DNA from: Cristatella mucedo
Lineage: Eukaryota > Bryozoa > Phylactolaemata > Cristatellidae
DNA: 64,000 nt
Reading direction: 5' to 3'
NCBI GenBank assembly: GCA_009760855.2
Contig: WPIO01000139.1
Coordinates: 312,001-376,000 of the forward strand
How positions within the stretch are numbered: position 1 is the stretch's first letter; each line of letters opens with the position of its first letter. The position numbers and the translations under genes were made by a program. The notes beneath the pieces are model-generated. The model worked only from the letters and a program-made list of their open reading frames with translations. It was not told the DNA's origin and did no database searches. Shown here one piece after another: positions 9,710 to 22,200 of this stretch.

Positions 9710-12700
9710 CGTGCGCGCGTGTGTGTGTGTTCGTGCACGTGCGCGAACGTTGTATGCGCTCTCAACCACCTACCTTGGTGCTTTGCAGTCACTCATCGAC
9801 GTCATACACAAGATACTGACAGACGACGGCATGGCAGTGAGCTTGAAGAGCCTTTGCCTCCGCTTTCTGCTTGCCTTAGTTACGGTAAGCAGATCAGTTC
9901 TGAGTAGCCCCCACTTGCAATGGGTTGTGCCTCCAGAATTTGCATCTCATCGAATCTTTTCACCGGTGGTGCACTTGAGCGCATCACGAGTTCTGGCGTA
10001 TGACACTTTGTGATTTCTGGCGGTTTTGTTTTAGGCAACTGACAACGTTAGCCATAATACATTGCTTGAGTACCTGATGATGAACAGCATCTTTGAGTCG
10101 CTGGTGCAGGTACGTAGGCATTATGTCTTGCTACTTTACTTCTGGGCCTCTGGACCTTCTTCCCCATTTCATACGGTTCTTCCTTTCAAGAATCTGTGCT
10201 TCACTTGTCTATATCGGTGTATTGGATGAGTGCGAGTGTAATTCGAATTTGTTTCTCACAAGTGAGTGTTTTTTAATCTAGCAGACGGCCATATTCTTTT
10301 GGAAATATATCTGGCTATAGTCTATTGCAGAATCTCATGATCGAGTGCCTTTCTGAGCTATACTTGCCGATAATAGGAATTCTAAGCAAAGCTCGTGCAT
10401 TGCTTTGAGGGGGTGTTTCAAAGGGACAGCCTGGTGTGTCGATTTGTGGCAGTGTGCATAGGAGTGATCGTTGAATCAGCAGCTGTGTGTTCTGGCTTGT
10501 GGGTGAAATCTGCAGTCGCTATCTCTGCTAATCCTAAGCATCGTTTGGCCGAATTTTCAGCAGAGAGGTTTAGTCCGTGGATCCTGCAGCTGGGTAATTC
10601 ATTCCTGGGTGATTGATTGACTTGATGCGATATTATTTACATGCTTTACATGAATTGTCTTATCAGTGCTGTCAGACAACTATTTGTAAAGTAGGCCTGG
10701 TGCACCTATCACTAGTTTTTTCATTTAGTTTGCAAATGCAAGCCTATGTTTATTTTGACACAATATGCCCCCCCCCCGTGGCCTCCGGGTGGCCAATTAC
10801 ACAATTACGTGTCGTTCTAACTTTTCTGGGAAAGAAACAAAACTCCACACATGCTTTTGGACTATGTGTATATGCAGGCTAAGGGCTACGTTTGGTTATA
10901 TCTTGGATTTATATATTAGAGTGTCTTTCGATTGGTATAAAGTGTGGTGTACTCTCCAATGGTTCATCTCTTATCAAAATACTCGTGAATTTATTGACCC
11001 GATTCGAGAAATCTTTGACTTTGGATTTTTGAAAAGAGATCTGTTCTGTTCTGATGCCATAGTCGCGACCTAGTGGAAACAGGTGACTGCAATTGAAGCC
11101 TAAGAGGGTATCTGAGGAAGTTGAAATTTAGGTCTGAAAAGAATGATAGAAGACCATAAAATGATCTCAGGCGATCGAATAGCAATTGTGTTCATATATC
11201 TGAGCCTGCAGCTGGACCTATTCAACGGTACAATTGCCAAGGGAAGTTGAGGCGATTGACAAGAATGCTGGCAGAATGTCTAGCCTATATCAAGAGTTGA
11301 ACTCATGACCCCTCACGCCCTGGACTGGCAGTTCACTGGTTTTGTGCGGCAATAATGACAGGAGATCTTGGTTTCAAGTCTCGATGCCTGGAGTCAATAT
11401 TGGAGGAGTATGTGAGAATCATAAAATGGGTTCTGCTGCCTAGGCTACCCCAGGCTGCAGCATTTGCTAGTACAACACCCAAGGATGGATCTTCAATAAA
11501 ACACCAAACATTTTGGCTGGTCTGATTCTCCACTCTTGCATTGACCTGTCAAGCACCTTTGGATTTCCAAGCAAGTGCTGGAATTTGGGTGTGTGATTTA
11601 CCCTGGCCTGAGGGTATGGCCTTGTTACCTCCAGCAGGCCGAGCGATGTTTGGGACAGATAGAGAGGCAGAAAAGTGCAAACAGCCGTTATGCTCTTACC
11701 GCATCCTAATGGCTGACTGCGACCTTCGAATTCTGTCCACCCTGGCATGATATGTCATAACTGTGTTACAGCCATTGCACTCTGCACCTTAGCTGACTTG
11801 CTACCGAAACCCGAATATTTGCTTTCGATTGTGAAACACCGAAGCATGGGAGCTTACCAGGTTCAGGCAGCATATCTCTTGACCCGATTAAGCCACAAAT
11901 ATCCACCTAAGGGCATAGTGATTAGTGTAGCACCCAAAAGTCTAAGCTGACATTTTAGTATCGGGAGACATCTGTCTCTTGAATCACACGCAAACGAAGA
12001 TAAGCTGGGCAGGAGATGACTTGTCTGCAAGACTCTTGCCTAGACAACCTGAAGGAAAAACGTCCTTATCAGTATGTTTTGTTAGCCTAAGTCAGTGTAG
12101 CCGGCGATCGATGGCTTGCACGTGTGCCATTGTGCATCTGCATTCATTCGGCAGCTGTCTTCTGCCTATTTTCAGCCTACTTTATGAATCTCTGATGTGC
12201 TTGCGATGAAGCAATGTGTTATATCTGAGAATGAGAGACGGTGTCTAGCACCTGCTCAAGTTGGCAAGTCTCTGACTTAGTTTACGGTAAATGTTGCTAT
12301 TTGTATGTTACTCCAGCTTAGGCTGATGCTAAGCAAAAATATTGCACCGTGCGATTCATGCCTTCGAAAATCCTGCTACTCCACACCCATAATCGTCCCT
12401 CACAGGCATGACACCGTCGAGGTGCACCTTGCTGCACTAGCTGTTTGGTATTAATATACGTGATAAAGCTGCTTTTTGTTTGCAGATTCTGGAAAATGGC
12501 AAGCTGCGCAATCACCATGGAAATGATGCTGCCATACTGTTGGCACTTTTGGTCCAGTACAGAAAATACGAATCTACTAATCCCTACATTGTCAATTTGT
12601 CAATATTGGATAATGAGCTTGCCTTAAATGTAAGTGTTATGCACTGCGACAGGGCGTCGCTTGGTTCACATTTTCTTTCATCAGCTTGAGAGCACTGAAA

Positions 12701-13222
12701 TCTTTTATTACAGCATTGCCACTATCTCTGTTCTTCCAATCCTAGACAGCCTCGAAATCTGCCATTGTGCTGGCATTTAAAAACAACTGCAGTTTGGTTC
12801 AACCAGCCACCAAATGTAGTTATCAAAAGCAGTGCCATCCCAGCTGTTATAGAGTACAGCTTTCAATCAAATAAGTCCTCGCACCTACCATAATAATACC
12901 TCTTGTGTACAACTGTTACCTAACCGATGACTAGTAAACTGCTGTAATGCATGCAGCAAGTCGTTGTTTATTTTATTTAGTAGCTCTTGTTCGAACTTAG
13001 TAGTATTTGATTGTCCAGTAGTTGGTAATATTACTGACTTTAATTTGCGGGCTGCAGTATTATGCAACAGTGTGGGCCAGTTTCAGTAACTGAAGTTGGA
13101 TCACTCTCACTGAGGTCCGTGGATAGGCCAAAGCTTTTCTATTAGGTCTTGGACGACATCACAGTGCATAAAACTTTAAACTTTGCTGTCAGCAAAATAT
13201 TGACTCGAGAGAGGGTGAGAAG

Positions 13223-13261
<39 letters not shown>

Positions 13262-16200
13262 GAAAAAATAGAGCCCAAGCAGCAAAGATACTTGATTCCT
13301 ACAATTCGGGTAATAGCCCCTCCTACGGTTTGGTGTGAGAGGTCTACCTATGAGGGTACTGTGTGCTCTGTCCTTAGAGCAATGGCCCAGGACTCTAGTT
13401 ATAACTCAATCGTACCTTGCCTAGTGGCACTGATTTCTGTCATCAACGGTGGACCTAACAGCACTCTAACCCCCTGGTCATAGATTTTTTGAGTTTAATG
13501 TAAAACAGTTGACACTTATCATAATGGTGGTGAATAACATGCTTGGAGAAACAAAACATACTTTTGACTATTTGTAGAAGCATCTTTGGAAAATACATGC
13601 TATTGTGCCTTGCCTTCTGGTCTATAGGGAGCTGCCGCCTTTGACACCCTCAATTTTGCAGCCGCTTTTTCTGGCAAACCTATGGTTCGTGAATCATAAT
13701 GCATATCGTGTGCATACTGTATGCTGCATGCACTTGACAGTACAACTTTCTAAGCGATCCTGACCATGTTCCTACTTGCTTTTCACACTTAGCAAGCCCA
13801 CGTGTCATGCAGTTGCTGTAGTTGCTGACACTTCTGATATTTTGCTTAATGCTTTTTTAGGGTTTGGCTCAGGTCGTTGCAGCTTCTCTTACCACGACAA
13901 ATAGGTAAGTCTTATCTTTAGAGTTGGATTGCTGCTATAATTTTTGGCTCATATTTTGTCAATTTTCTCGTGAGATTACATTTATGTTCTTGTTTTTTAT
14001 CACTCACATTTTTGTTATAAAATTGAACAGGCGAGACCGTAAGCTCTCTATAGCCATGCTCAGTATTGTTACCACTACTGCTCAAGTGATGCAGGCCGTG
14101 GACCTAAGGAGATTTATGGCAAAATGGCACTCTGAATGGACAAGAAAATGTGGCCATACCCTGGGCGAGTTGCAACCCATCTCAGATGAAAGGTCGTTCG
14201 TTTGAATGCTACCTTCTAATTCAGTTTATGTAGTTGTCCCACTCGCCCGGCTGCTGGTATTGAGACTTCAGACACGATAGATATAGAATGGCTTTCATCA
14301 TTCTTTGGGGGTGGCAGTCGGATGCAAACTGATCGTGTGCCAGAGTGTGCTGGATTTGAGTGAGACTGTGCCTGGCGCCTCAGCTATGCCTCGAAGTCAG
14401 GGCAATATTCAGAAATATCTGAGAACTGTCCATATGTCGAATCAAGGAACACTTACCTTTCCCTGGCATTTCCCTGGCATTGCTTGTCTCCGACAGACTG
14501 GCATGGTGGCTCTTTGGTGATATAGCCTAAGTGACAGAGGTTTTTACCGATGGCTGATTTTCGTACTGGCAGTGGCGCTTTTTGGCTGCCTTGGTGAACG
14601 TCGGCTTTTGCCGAAATTACCACAACGGCAGTGCTATTCGTAAAATGGCCTAGGTCGGCCGAAATTCCTTTCCCAAAAGTATTCGACCCCGTGAAGTTAT
14701 TCATATCCCCCTTGTGGATGTCTTTCTTCCCAAACAGGACTTATAAAGATCTGACCTGACAAAGATCCATGTCGTGCTGGTTGTCTTTATCGCTCTGCCT
14801 CTGCGACTTCCATTGGTGTCATAATGCCTAAGCTAATGGGGACACAAAGCCTTCTGATTCTGCCAGAGTTGCATTGGGCACACAGCCATTAGCTTGACTT
14901 GCATATGTAGTCTGTAAATGCAGGATGCATGTTCACAGAAGAATCATGGTAAAAAGTCTCTTGGATCTGGGAAGCTTTGTGATTTGCATCGCAGAAATAA
15001 TGCCAATTTTATACTGCGATGTACAGTGCAAATTTAAAGTATCGTGCATTCAGGCAAGAGTTACCAATTGTGTGATCTTACTTAACTTAACTCTGTTGTA
15101 CATGGCTGGGTCAGCCAGAAGATTGATACTATGACTGGGTTGAATGAGGTTTCATTTTTCATTTTGGTACGTTGTATGTGCCATGTTGCGCTTTGGTTAG
15201 CCCAAAAAGATGCCACACTTGCGCAGATTTCGAGCATGGAAATGTTGTGGTCTAACAGTTGCTGTGCATTGGAGAATTTGTAAGTTTGTGTCCCTTATGA
15301 AGCTACAATGTAGTGGTTGTTTGTATCACATTGGTGATATGCTCCTTCTCCCAAGTATTGTTTTACATTTATAAATTCACGAATTGGTAAACAGGTGACG
15401 GACATCAGGCGCAGCAACAGGATCCACTAAACCTGACCACAAAAGTCAAAGTGGAATAGCTGTAGCTCGTAGTTTGCAAATTGTGTTTTTTTTTAGCATT
15501 GTGCTCAATGCGAGCTCTCATATGTCTACCCTACATTGTGCTGCATTACCCCACATTGTGCTGTATACGAGCTCTCATATGTCTCCCTTTGCAGCAAATG
15601 TAAAGCGCCTAGAAAGAGATTGAGTTCTGTGTAGCGCTTTATCAAATGCATTATTATTAGTATTATTATTATCCCATCAGTGTAGGCACGAGGGGAAGGT
15701 TTTCCCTACCCAACGACAGTGGGCCAGCTTCGGCCAGCTCGTTTTGATGTGTTGTTCCAAGATGCCTAGAAGGTCGACACACAGCACCGGGAGAGGACGA
15801 CTGCAGACCTTGCATGAAATGGGCCAAAGCAACCGAGAAGTCGCACTGACCTTAAAATCAGTCATAGAGCTTTGAGCTGCAATCTTGAAAAGCTTAAAAC
15901 GCACGGCTGCATGGCTAGTCGACCATATAGTCGACCACTCACAGGTCGGCCAAGGCAGATGACCATACTGGATGACTTGAACCTGATGGTGCTGACTCTT
16001 CAGCAAAGAAGACATCACTGCAAGAGCTTTCTCAGTCGCTGGAGACTACTACCGGGCGGTCATCAGAATAGCGACACGTTTCTGAAGGGTTTCCAGCGAT
16101 GAAGTATTTTAGAAGACAAGCCAAATGCAAGCCTTTTTGCACCAGCCGACACAGATTAGTCGTCTCAGATTGACCCCGAAACACACCCTCTACACAGCAG

Positions 16201-19200
16201 ACGACTGGAGTCGTGTTTTATAGATACCAAGTCAGGATTCGTGCTTTTTGCTTGGAGCAAGCAGAGAACGCTCATAAGTTTGGCAAAAAGATGACACATG
16301 CTACCCTGACCATCTCCAGCTAACTGTAAAATTGGGTTGTCGGAAGTGTCGTAGTATCTAGTTGCTTCTGCTCATGTGTCGGAATTCGGCACCGTATTAA
16401 CGGATTTATGGATTAGCACGTGTACACTGACCTTGAAGTTCATTTGAACGATTGCATTTGACTGCAACTAGCGTGCTGAAGGTATTTTTCCAAAGCAGCT
16501 GTGAGAGTCATGAGTTGACCGAGTCAGTGGCCGGACCAAAATCTCGCAGAGCGCCTTTAGCATAGCGTGGAGCTCAGTCTGAAGTCTGTTTCAGTGCCTG
16601 CAAGGACTCCTTGAGAGTTGTTTAGCCGGCTGCAGTGCATACTACTGTGCTAATATTAACCTAGAGGCTTGTAAGAGGTTAGCAACTTCGTAACTGCGAT
16701 GTATGGATGCTTATAAAAACCGTGGAGGCTCGACATTCTATGACGGGATTCACACTGTAAATAATCTTGTAGTGATAAAGGACATTTTACATGCATCTAG
16801 TATCTAGTGCACAGAAATTTCTTGGTGTTTTTTCTGTATGCTACATCGAGAGCTATCAGCTTGAACCAAGTGGGCATCTCCATTCCTAATGAAACAAGTC
16901 ATTTGAAAAGGAGTGTGCATTTGTGTAGGCCTGTCAGTTTAAAATGCAACGGCCTGATTCTCTGTAGCCATTAAAAACTTCCTGGATTTGTCATAGATTG
17001 CTGCTTCTCTCTAGCCCAAGAGCCTTGTTAGATTCAGACGAAGTTGGCCTCTTGCCACACGTGATCCCCAACCAATTACCTCAGGTTATTGTCATGTTCA
17101 GGATTGAGTTGTTATCCAACTGAGTCCCTTTCATCTGCTTATGTAGTCCTGAGCTTGTAATGAAGCACATTTGCTTAAAAATGAAGCTGCTTTGGGTGTC
17201 CTTTATTATTCATTGTTACAACCATGTTTGGTCATTGCCCCTTATATGCTTTGCTGCCTCAGATTCAGATCAAAGCAATCCAATATTTTAAACCTGCCCT
17301 AGTTTAACTTGTTTGTTTTTCATAAGGCGAGCCAACCATGCATCTTGGCTTACCCACAGGTGCAAATTACTGAAACCACTTGTGTGGGTAGATATTTATA
17401 AGAATGCGAACTGCTCTATGCCGACGATATGAATCAAGTTCACAGACAAACTGGCCTTCCCATATTTTTCTTTTTGAATTGTGTGGGATTGCAAGTCTGT
17501 GTCCAAAGCAAGTGTCCAAGTGAACATGGCACCACTACTGTCGGCCAGTCAGTGCTGACCCTCCAACCCCTGCAGTGGGCGCTCATGTGAGAGCACCTCA
17601 CTTGGGAGCCGTGCTGCCAGAAGTAGAGCTTGTTGGAAGGAGAGCAGGGGGCATTAATCGCACTGATACTCTAACTCAGAGACGAAAAGTCAGGTGTGCG
17701 CAAGGTATATTGCTGGGTAATAGCTCAGCCTTAAAAATGCACATATTGTTCAACACAGATTGTTGCTTCTCGAGTACTGCTTTACGCAATCATTTATTGC
17801 TCTCCCTCCCCCCTCACAAGCAAGCTGGGGGAAAGTCGTCTAAGCTCTTTTGCCTCCGTAGAAACGAGACTTTTGAATCTGCTACTTGTAACACTTGCTG
17901 CCATGGGCTACAGAAGGGCGTTTCTGAGCAAGCCTTGACACAACCTCGTTATCCGTGATGGGCAGCAGTCGTATTCAAAGGTTTGTAGGCAGGATTGATG
18001 CATCGTTTGTAGCCCTGGTCTCAGCACTAGGCCTCCTGGCAGTAAACTGACTCTGTATCATGTATACACGTTCAACTGGCAGGATTGACGGGAGGTGACT
18101 GGAAAGCCATACTGCAGCTGCTTGCCTTGCCGTCACTGAACACCTCCTGGTCAATCCCAAGTGAAACCGGTGACCCTGCCTCCAGGGCAAAGCGCGCACA
18201 ATACTAGATACATGATACCCTAAAAATACTAGCTGATTTAACAGCCTCATTTGCACAGCAGCAGAAGAGCCTTGATGGCTCTCAGCACCGCTTGCATTTG
18301 GCAATCAAGGATTGCCCACTGCATGAGTCGAACCCACGACCTCGGTCGTGAAGAGCGAGCACCTTACCTCATGAGATATTATGACAGCAAAAAGCCATAT
18401 GTCTACCTTAATATGAATTGATTGCCATCGACCTTGGTGAGACACGGCTTCCCTTAGAGATTGCCAGTAGTCATGCTCGCTCATTTTCTGTTCTCGAAAC
18501 TTTTATATATAACGATGGCTAACCACTTCCAACGAAAAATAGATTAGTAGAGCTTACGAATAATTGAGATTTCATTTAATTTGTCGTTAGTGACCAAATG
18601 TAAAATCTCAAAAATGCAAATCATAAATCAGAGGAGTGAATGCATTAAGCCTTGTAAAACTTGTACTGTGCCTGCATACTATATTTATGAGCAGCATGTG
18701 AAATATTTCTTGATAGCCCACAAACAAACACGTGCTGTTGGTATGTATGCCATAAGTGTGTCCGATCTAGATTGCTTATGACCTACCTTGTCTTACAAAG
18801 CAGAGTAGCCAACGTCAGGTACTGCTCTAAGCTAAACTTCCCAGCCTCAGCTGCCTGACGATGCTCCATAGTCGTTCTATGGGGTTCAAATCAGAGCATC
18901 AGCTGAGCCAATATGCCAGCACTATAGAAGAACTTGTCAAAAGTACTTTACTAACGTTATTGTTGGTCAAGAAAGTTGGATTTCACAGCTCAAATTCTCT
19001 GCTTGAGGGTCGTTACATTTGGCAACGAGATGATGACCTTGAGTCACTGACACTCCAGTGAAGTACTTTTTTTATGAATTGCTTTTTATTCTGATGCAAT
19101 GGCCCAGCCAGTCGCCTTCTTTGAACCCCACATAATGACTAGGGAGCAATATCGACAAGCAGCTGCAGGCTGGATGTCCAGCCTGCAACAGTAGGCTCTC

Positions 19201-22200
19201 TTGTCAGTAAAATTTAGGCTTTTTGGAATGTGCTTCAGCAAAAGAGACAAATGAGAAGCTCGGGGCCTCAATGTGTTGGCTTGACAATGGAGGTCATAAA
19301 GAATCGTGTTGAGACGGCTTCATGCTAAAGACATACTCACCAGCAGTATGTGTTTTTTGCGCTGATAATAAGTATTTTCACGTGTTGTGTGTAACTTTAG
19401 TATGCCTGGCATAATAGAAAACTATTATTACTAGAATGAATTTACAGGCCTATCAGCTGTGGCTATACTGCATTGATTTCTCATTATGCGGATTGTATAA
19501 ATACTAGCCCACTTACAAATTATTTTTGCATAGCTGCAGAAGAGCTATCACATCCCCTGACTTGACCACATTTAAAAGGAAATTTAAATGCATCTATTTA
19601 TCACACCATTTACATTTAGGTAGTTTGTGTATTTGGTTCTTCGTTTGCTTATGCATGCTGGCACTGTGCATGCTACAACTAGCCATATTTGCATGTTGAC
19701 TCTGTGCACGTCACCTCTAACCATGTTATGCTTGTCGTTCATTGAGCATGCAAATCATTCTAATCATTCGATCTAATCATTCGATCTAATCATTCGAATA
19801 ATAATTTATAATTTATTTAGTACTAATCATTCGATCATGCTTCCTTTGCAACAGGTGTAAACTGCTTAAAAAAAGATTTAGTTCTCTAAGTGTGCTATGG
19901 CAAATGTGTTACCACTTATTATTCTTTTTATTATTATTACTATTGTTATCACTGCTTGCAGTGGCAATAAAGGATTGCTTACTGCAGGTCAAGGTCACGA
20001 AAACCAACCGCCTGTATATTAATACACATAGATTAGACTTGTAGAGAGGTTCGACTATATGGACTCAATCGGGTAACCTAACTGCGATCGTTAGAGTCCC
20101 TCGACAAGAAATGATGCACAGTCACTTAAATAGCTGGTATTATATTGCAGGTGGGGCAAGTTCTTATGGTTATCAAAAATGAAATCGTGGAATGTAGCGA
20201 CCGAATGATATCTGCAATTTTCAAACCCGTGTATGCACAGTAGAGGATTAGGATCGTCATAAATGGAATATTTATAAGCAATACGCAGTGGAAGCTTGGT
20301 CAACATGTTTGTTACTATTTGCCTTTAGACTGCAAGGGAAAGAGATATGCTCTCACGCAAGCATAGCGTTTGGATATGCCCTCGAGCGCATGTTTGTATA
20401 TGTTGTTATTATGTGGTGACACTAACAAGTGTTGAGTTGAGCCAGTTAACCAGATACCTGGATGTACATGCTGGGAAAGAGCTGGCAGTAGATGCTGTTG
20501 GAGAGCAGTATTGAGGCAGAAATAAGAAAGAGATAACTTGCATATGTTGATAGCTCAACAGACCTAGACAAACCCCGAAAATGAATCCTAAAATATGAGA
20601 GTCGCCTGTAGCAGATGGCTTGACAGGCAGGAGTTGTCACCGGCACACTTGAAACTGGTCTTGAATTGCTCAAAGTTTTAACTGCAAGCGTTTCCTCTTT
20701 ACCGCTGTGCTTGGTGTGTGTGTGTGTGTGTCGTTTGATTTGTGCTGATCGAAGGAATGGCCTTCAGGGATTTTCTGGTAGTGAAACTCGATGCATTGCA
20801 TCAGTTGCCTAGCTGTTCCCAAAAGCCAATGTAGCGCTGCCTGCAGTCCGGTACCTCGTCGGCCGGCCACCTCGAGTAAGCTGCTATCGGCTGATTCTTC
20901 TGTGGCCGTACCCTGAAACTCCAGGCACGGTTTTTGTGAACTCTGTGGCACATGCTTAGTAGCTGGCTCACCCCTCCGCAGCAAGTTATCATCATCGGTG
21001 CCTGTCCAGGATTATGGACTGCTTACCCCAGTACAGGGAGGGGGCCAAAGATCTTACAATGTTCCTGAACGTGTCTAGACTAGATGTAATGTTGTAAATC
21101 ACTCGTGGTAGGGCTACTGCGAATAGCCGTTAAATTCGTGCAGGTGTTGATGAATATGTCTGCTAGGTTGGTTCAATAAACTCGAGAAATTAAGTCATGC
21201 GTCTGATCTGCTAAAGGAGCTGTGACGGCTCTCCTGCTTGATCAGTAGATACACATCAGAATTCTTACTCTGACTCACAGGGCTTGCCGTGGCTTGGCTC
21301 ATTCATACCAAACTGAACTGTTGCGCCAGTGTCAGCTTCTTGATCCCTTCATGTCACCTCAAACAACATATTGGCTATTCTATTTTTTTCATTTAAAGAC
21401 TGCTGGTGACAGAAGCATGTACTCTGTTGGTCTTAGACATGGGAAATCACATGTGAAGTTCCTATTCGACAACATATTTGCTCCTGCTGCCTGTTGTGGC
21501 ACATACTTTCCAGATGTCCTGGAGTTATACTTCCAGGCTACTCACTTCCCTGACAGTCCTCCTTACTTTGCTATGCTTCTTACTCTCTCTTTGATGCATG
21601 AGATGGATGTCTGTTCGTTGGCTACCGTGTGTGCATCGAAGGCCACTAAGGCTTGAAGTGCAGTACGGAGGACAGGTCCAGTGTAGCACCTGCTCTGTCC
21701 TTGTTCCTTTGCTCACTTGCACACCCCCTGCACACGCACACTTCATCTCTCAGTGATGGTTCGACTTTGCAGGGCCTACGCAAAAAGGAGCGAACAGGAG
21801 CAGAGCAGTGGATTCTTCTCCACCTTGAGCAGCATGGTGAGTGTGCCAGCCCGGGCGAGCAGCCTACAGCAAGCTGAAAGCTGCGATCACGCGAGTCCCT
21901 CACTTGCACCCGCACCCCAGCATGGCAAGCGCCGACGCTTTCGTCTCGTGGCTGGCCAATTTTAGCGACTAAGTTTTTGCTGACGCTGCATTTCCAGGTC
22001 GGCAGCATGTTCACTGGTGGCGAAGAGAGGAGAGCGCTTCTCGAGTGAGAGCTGCCACCGTTGCTGGTGCCGCCCGCCGCCTCCCCCCCACTGCGCGTGA
22101 CTGCCCCGTGGCCTGCGTGCGCACGGTGCGTGTAGGGGTAGCTAGCCGCTCAAGGCCCGTGCGTTTGCAATCCTCGTCTCTGCACAGGACCAACGATGCC

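Larger units (their letters stand above)
7691..9788 (+). other. ARMH3 intron, 2.1 kb
   Basis: Holds a family B SINE (8312-8442), a GA microsatellite (9257-9314), two poly-C runs (near 9471 and 9552) and a long GT-rich tract (9596-9742) ending just before the acceptor. 7695-8280 shows no recognisable feature. Confidence 0.85.
13905..21772 (+). other. ARMH3 intron, 7.9 kb, rich in transposon relics
   Basis: Holds a LINE 3' end (15595-15675), a Tc1-type transposase relic (15700-16640), a SINE (18225-18375), a second Tc1-type relic (18655-19430), LINE and SINE fragments (19550-20015), a short GT repeat (20716-20731) and a LINE family B fragment (21280-21660). 13905-15594, 16650-18220 and 20020-21270 show nothing I can identify. 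Confidence 0.8.

Noticed and set aside
9536-9907. Open frames of 77-162 codons rich in His/Thr or Cys/Val
   Set aside because: Produced by the (GT)n tract; only the part within 9789-9884 is real ARMH3 coding sequence.
20446-20984. Two adjacent antisense open frames (75 and 104 codons)
   Set aside because: Neither resembles a LINE, Tc1 or host protein that I recognise; left unassigned.
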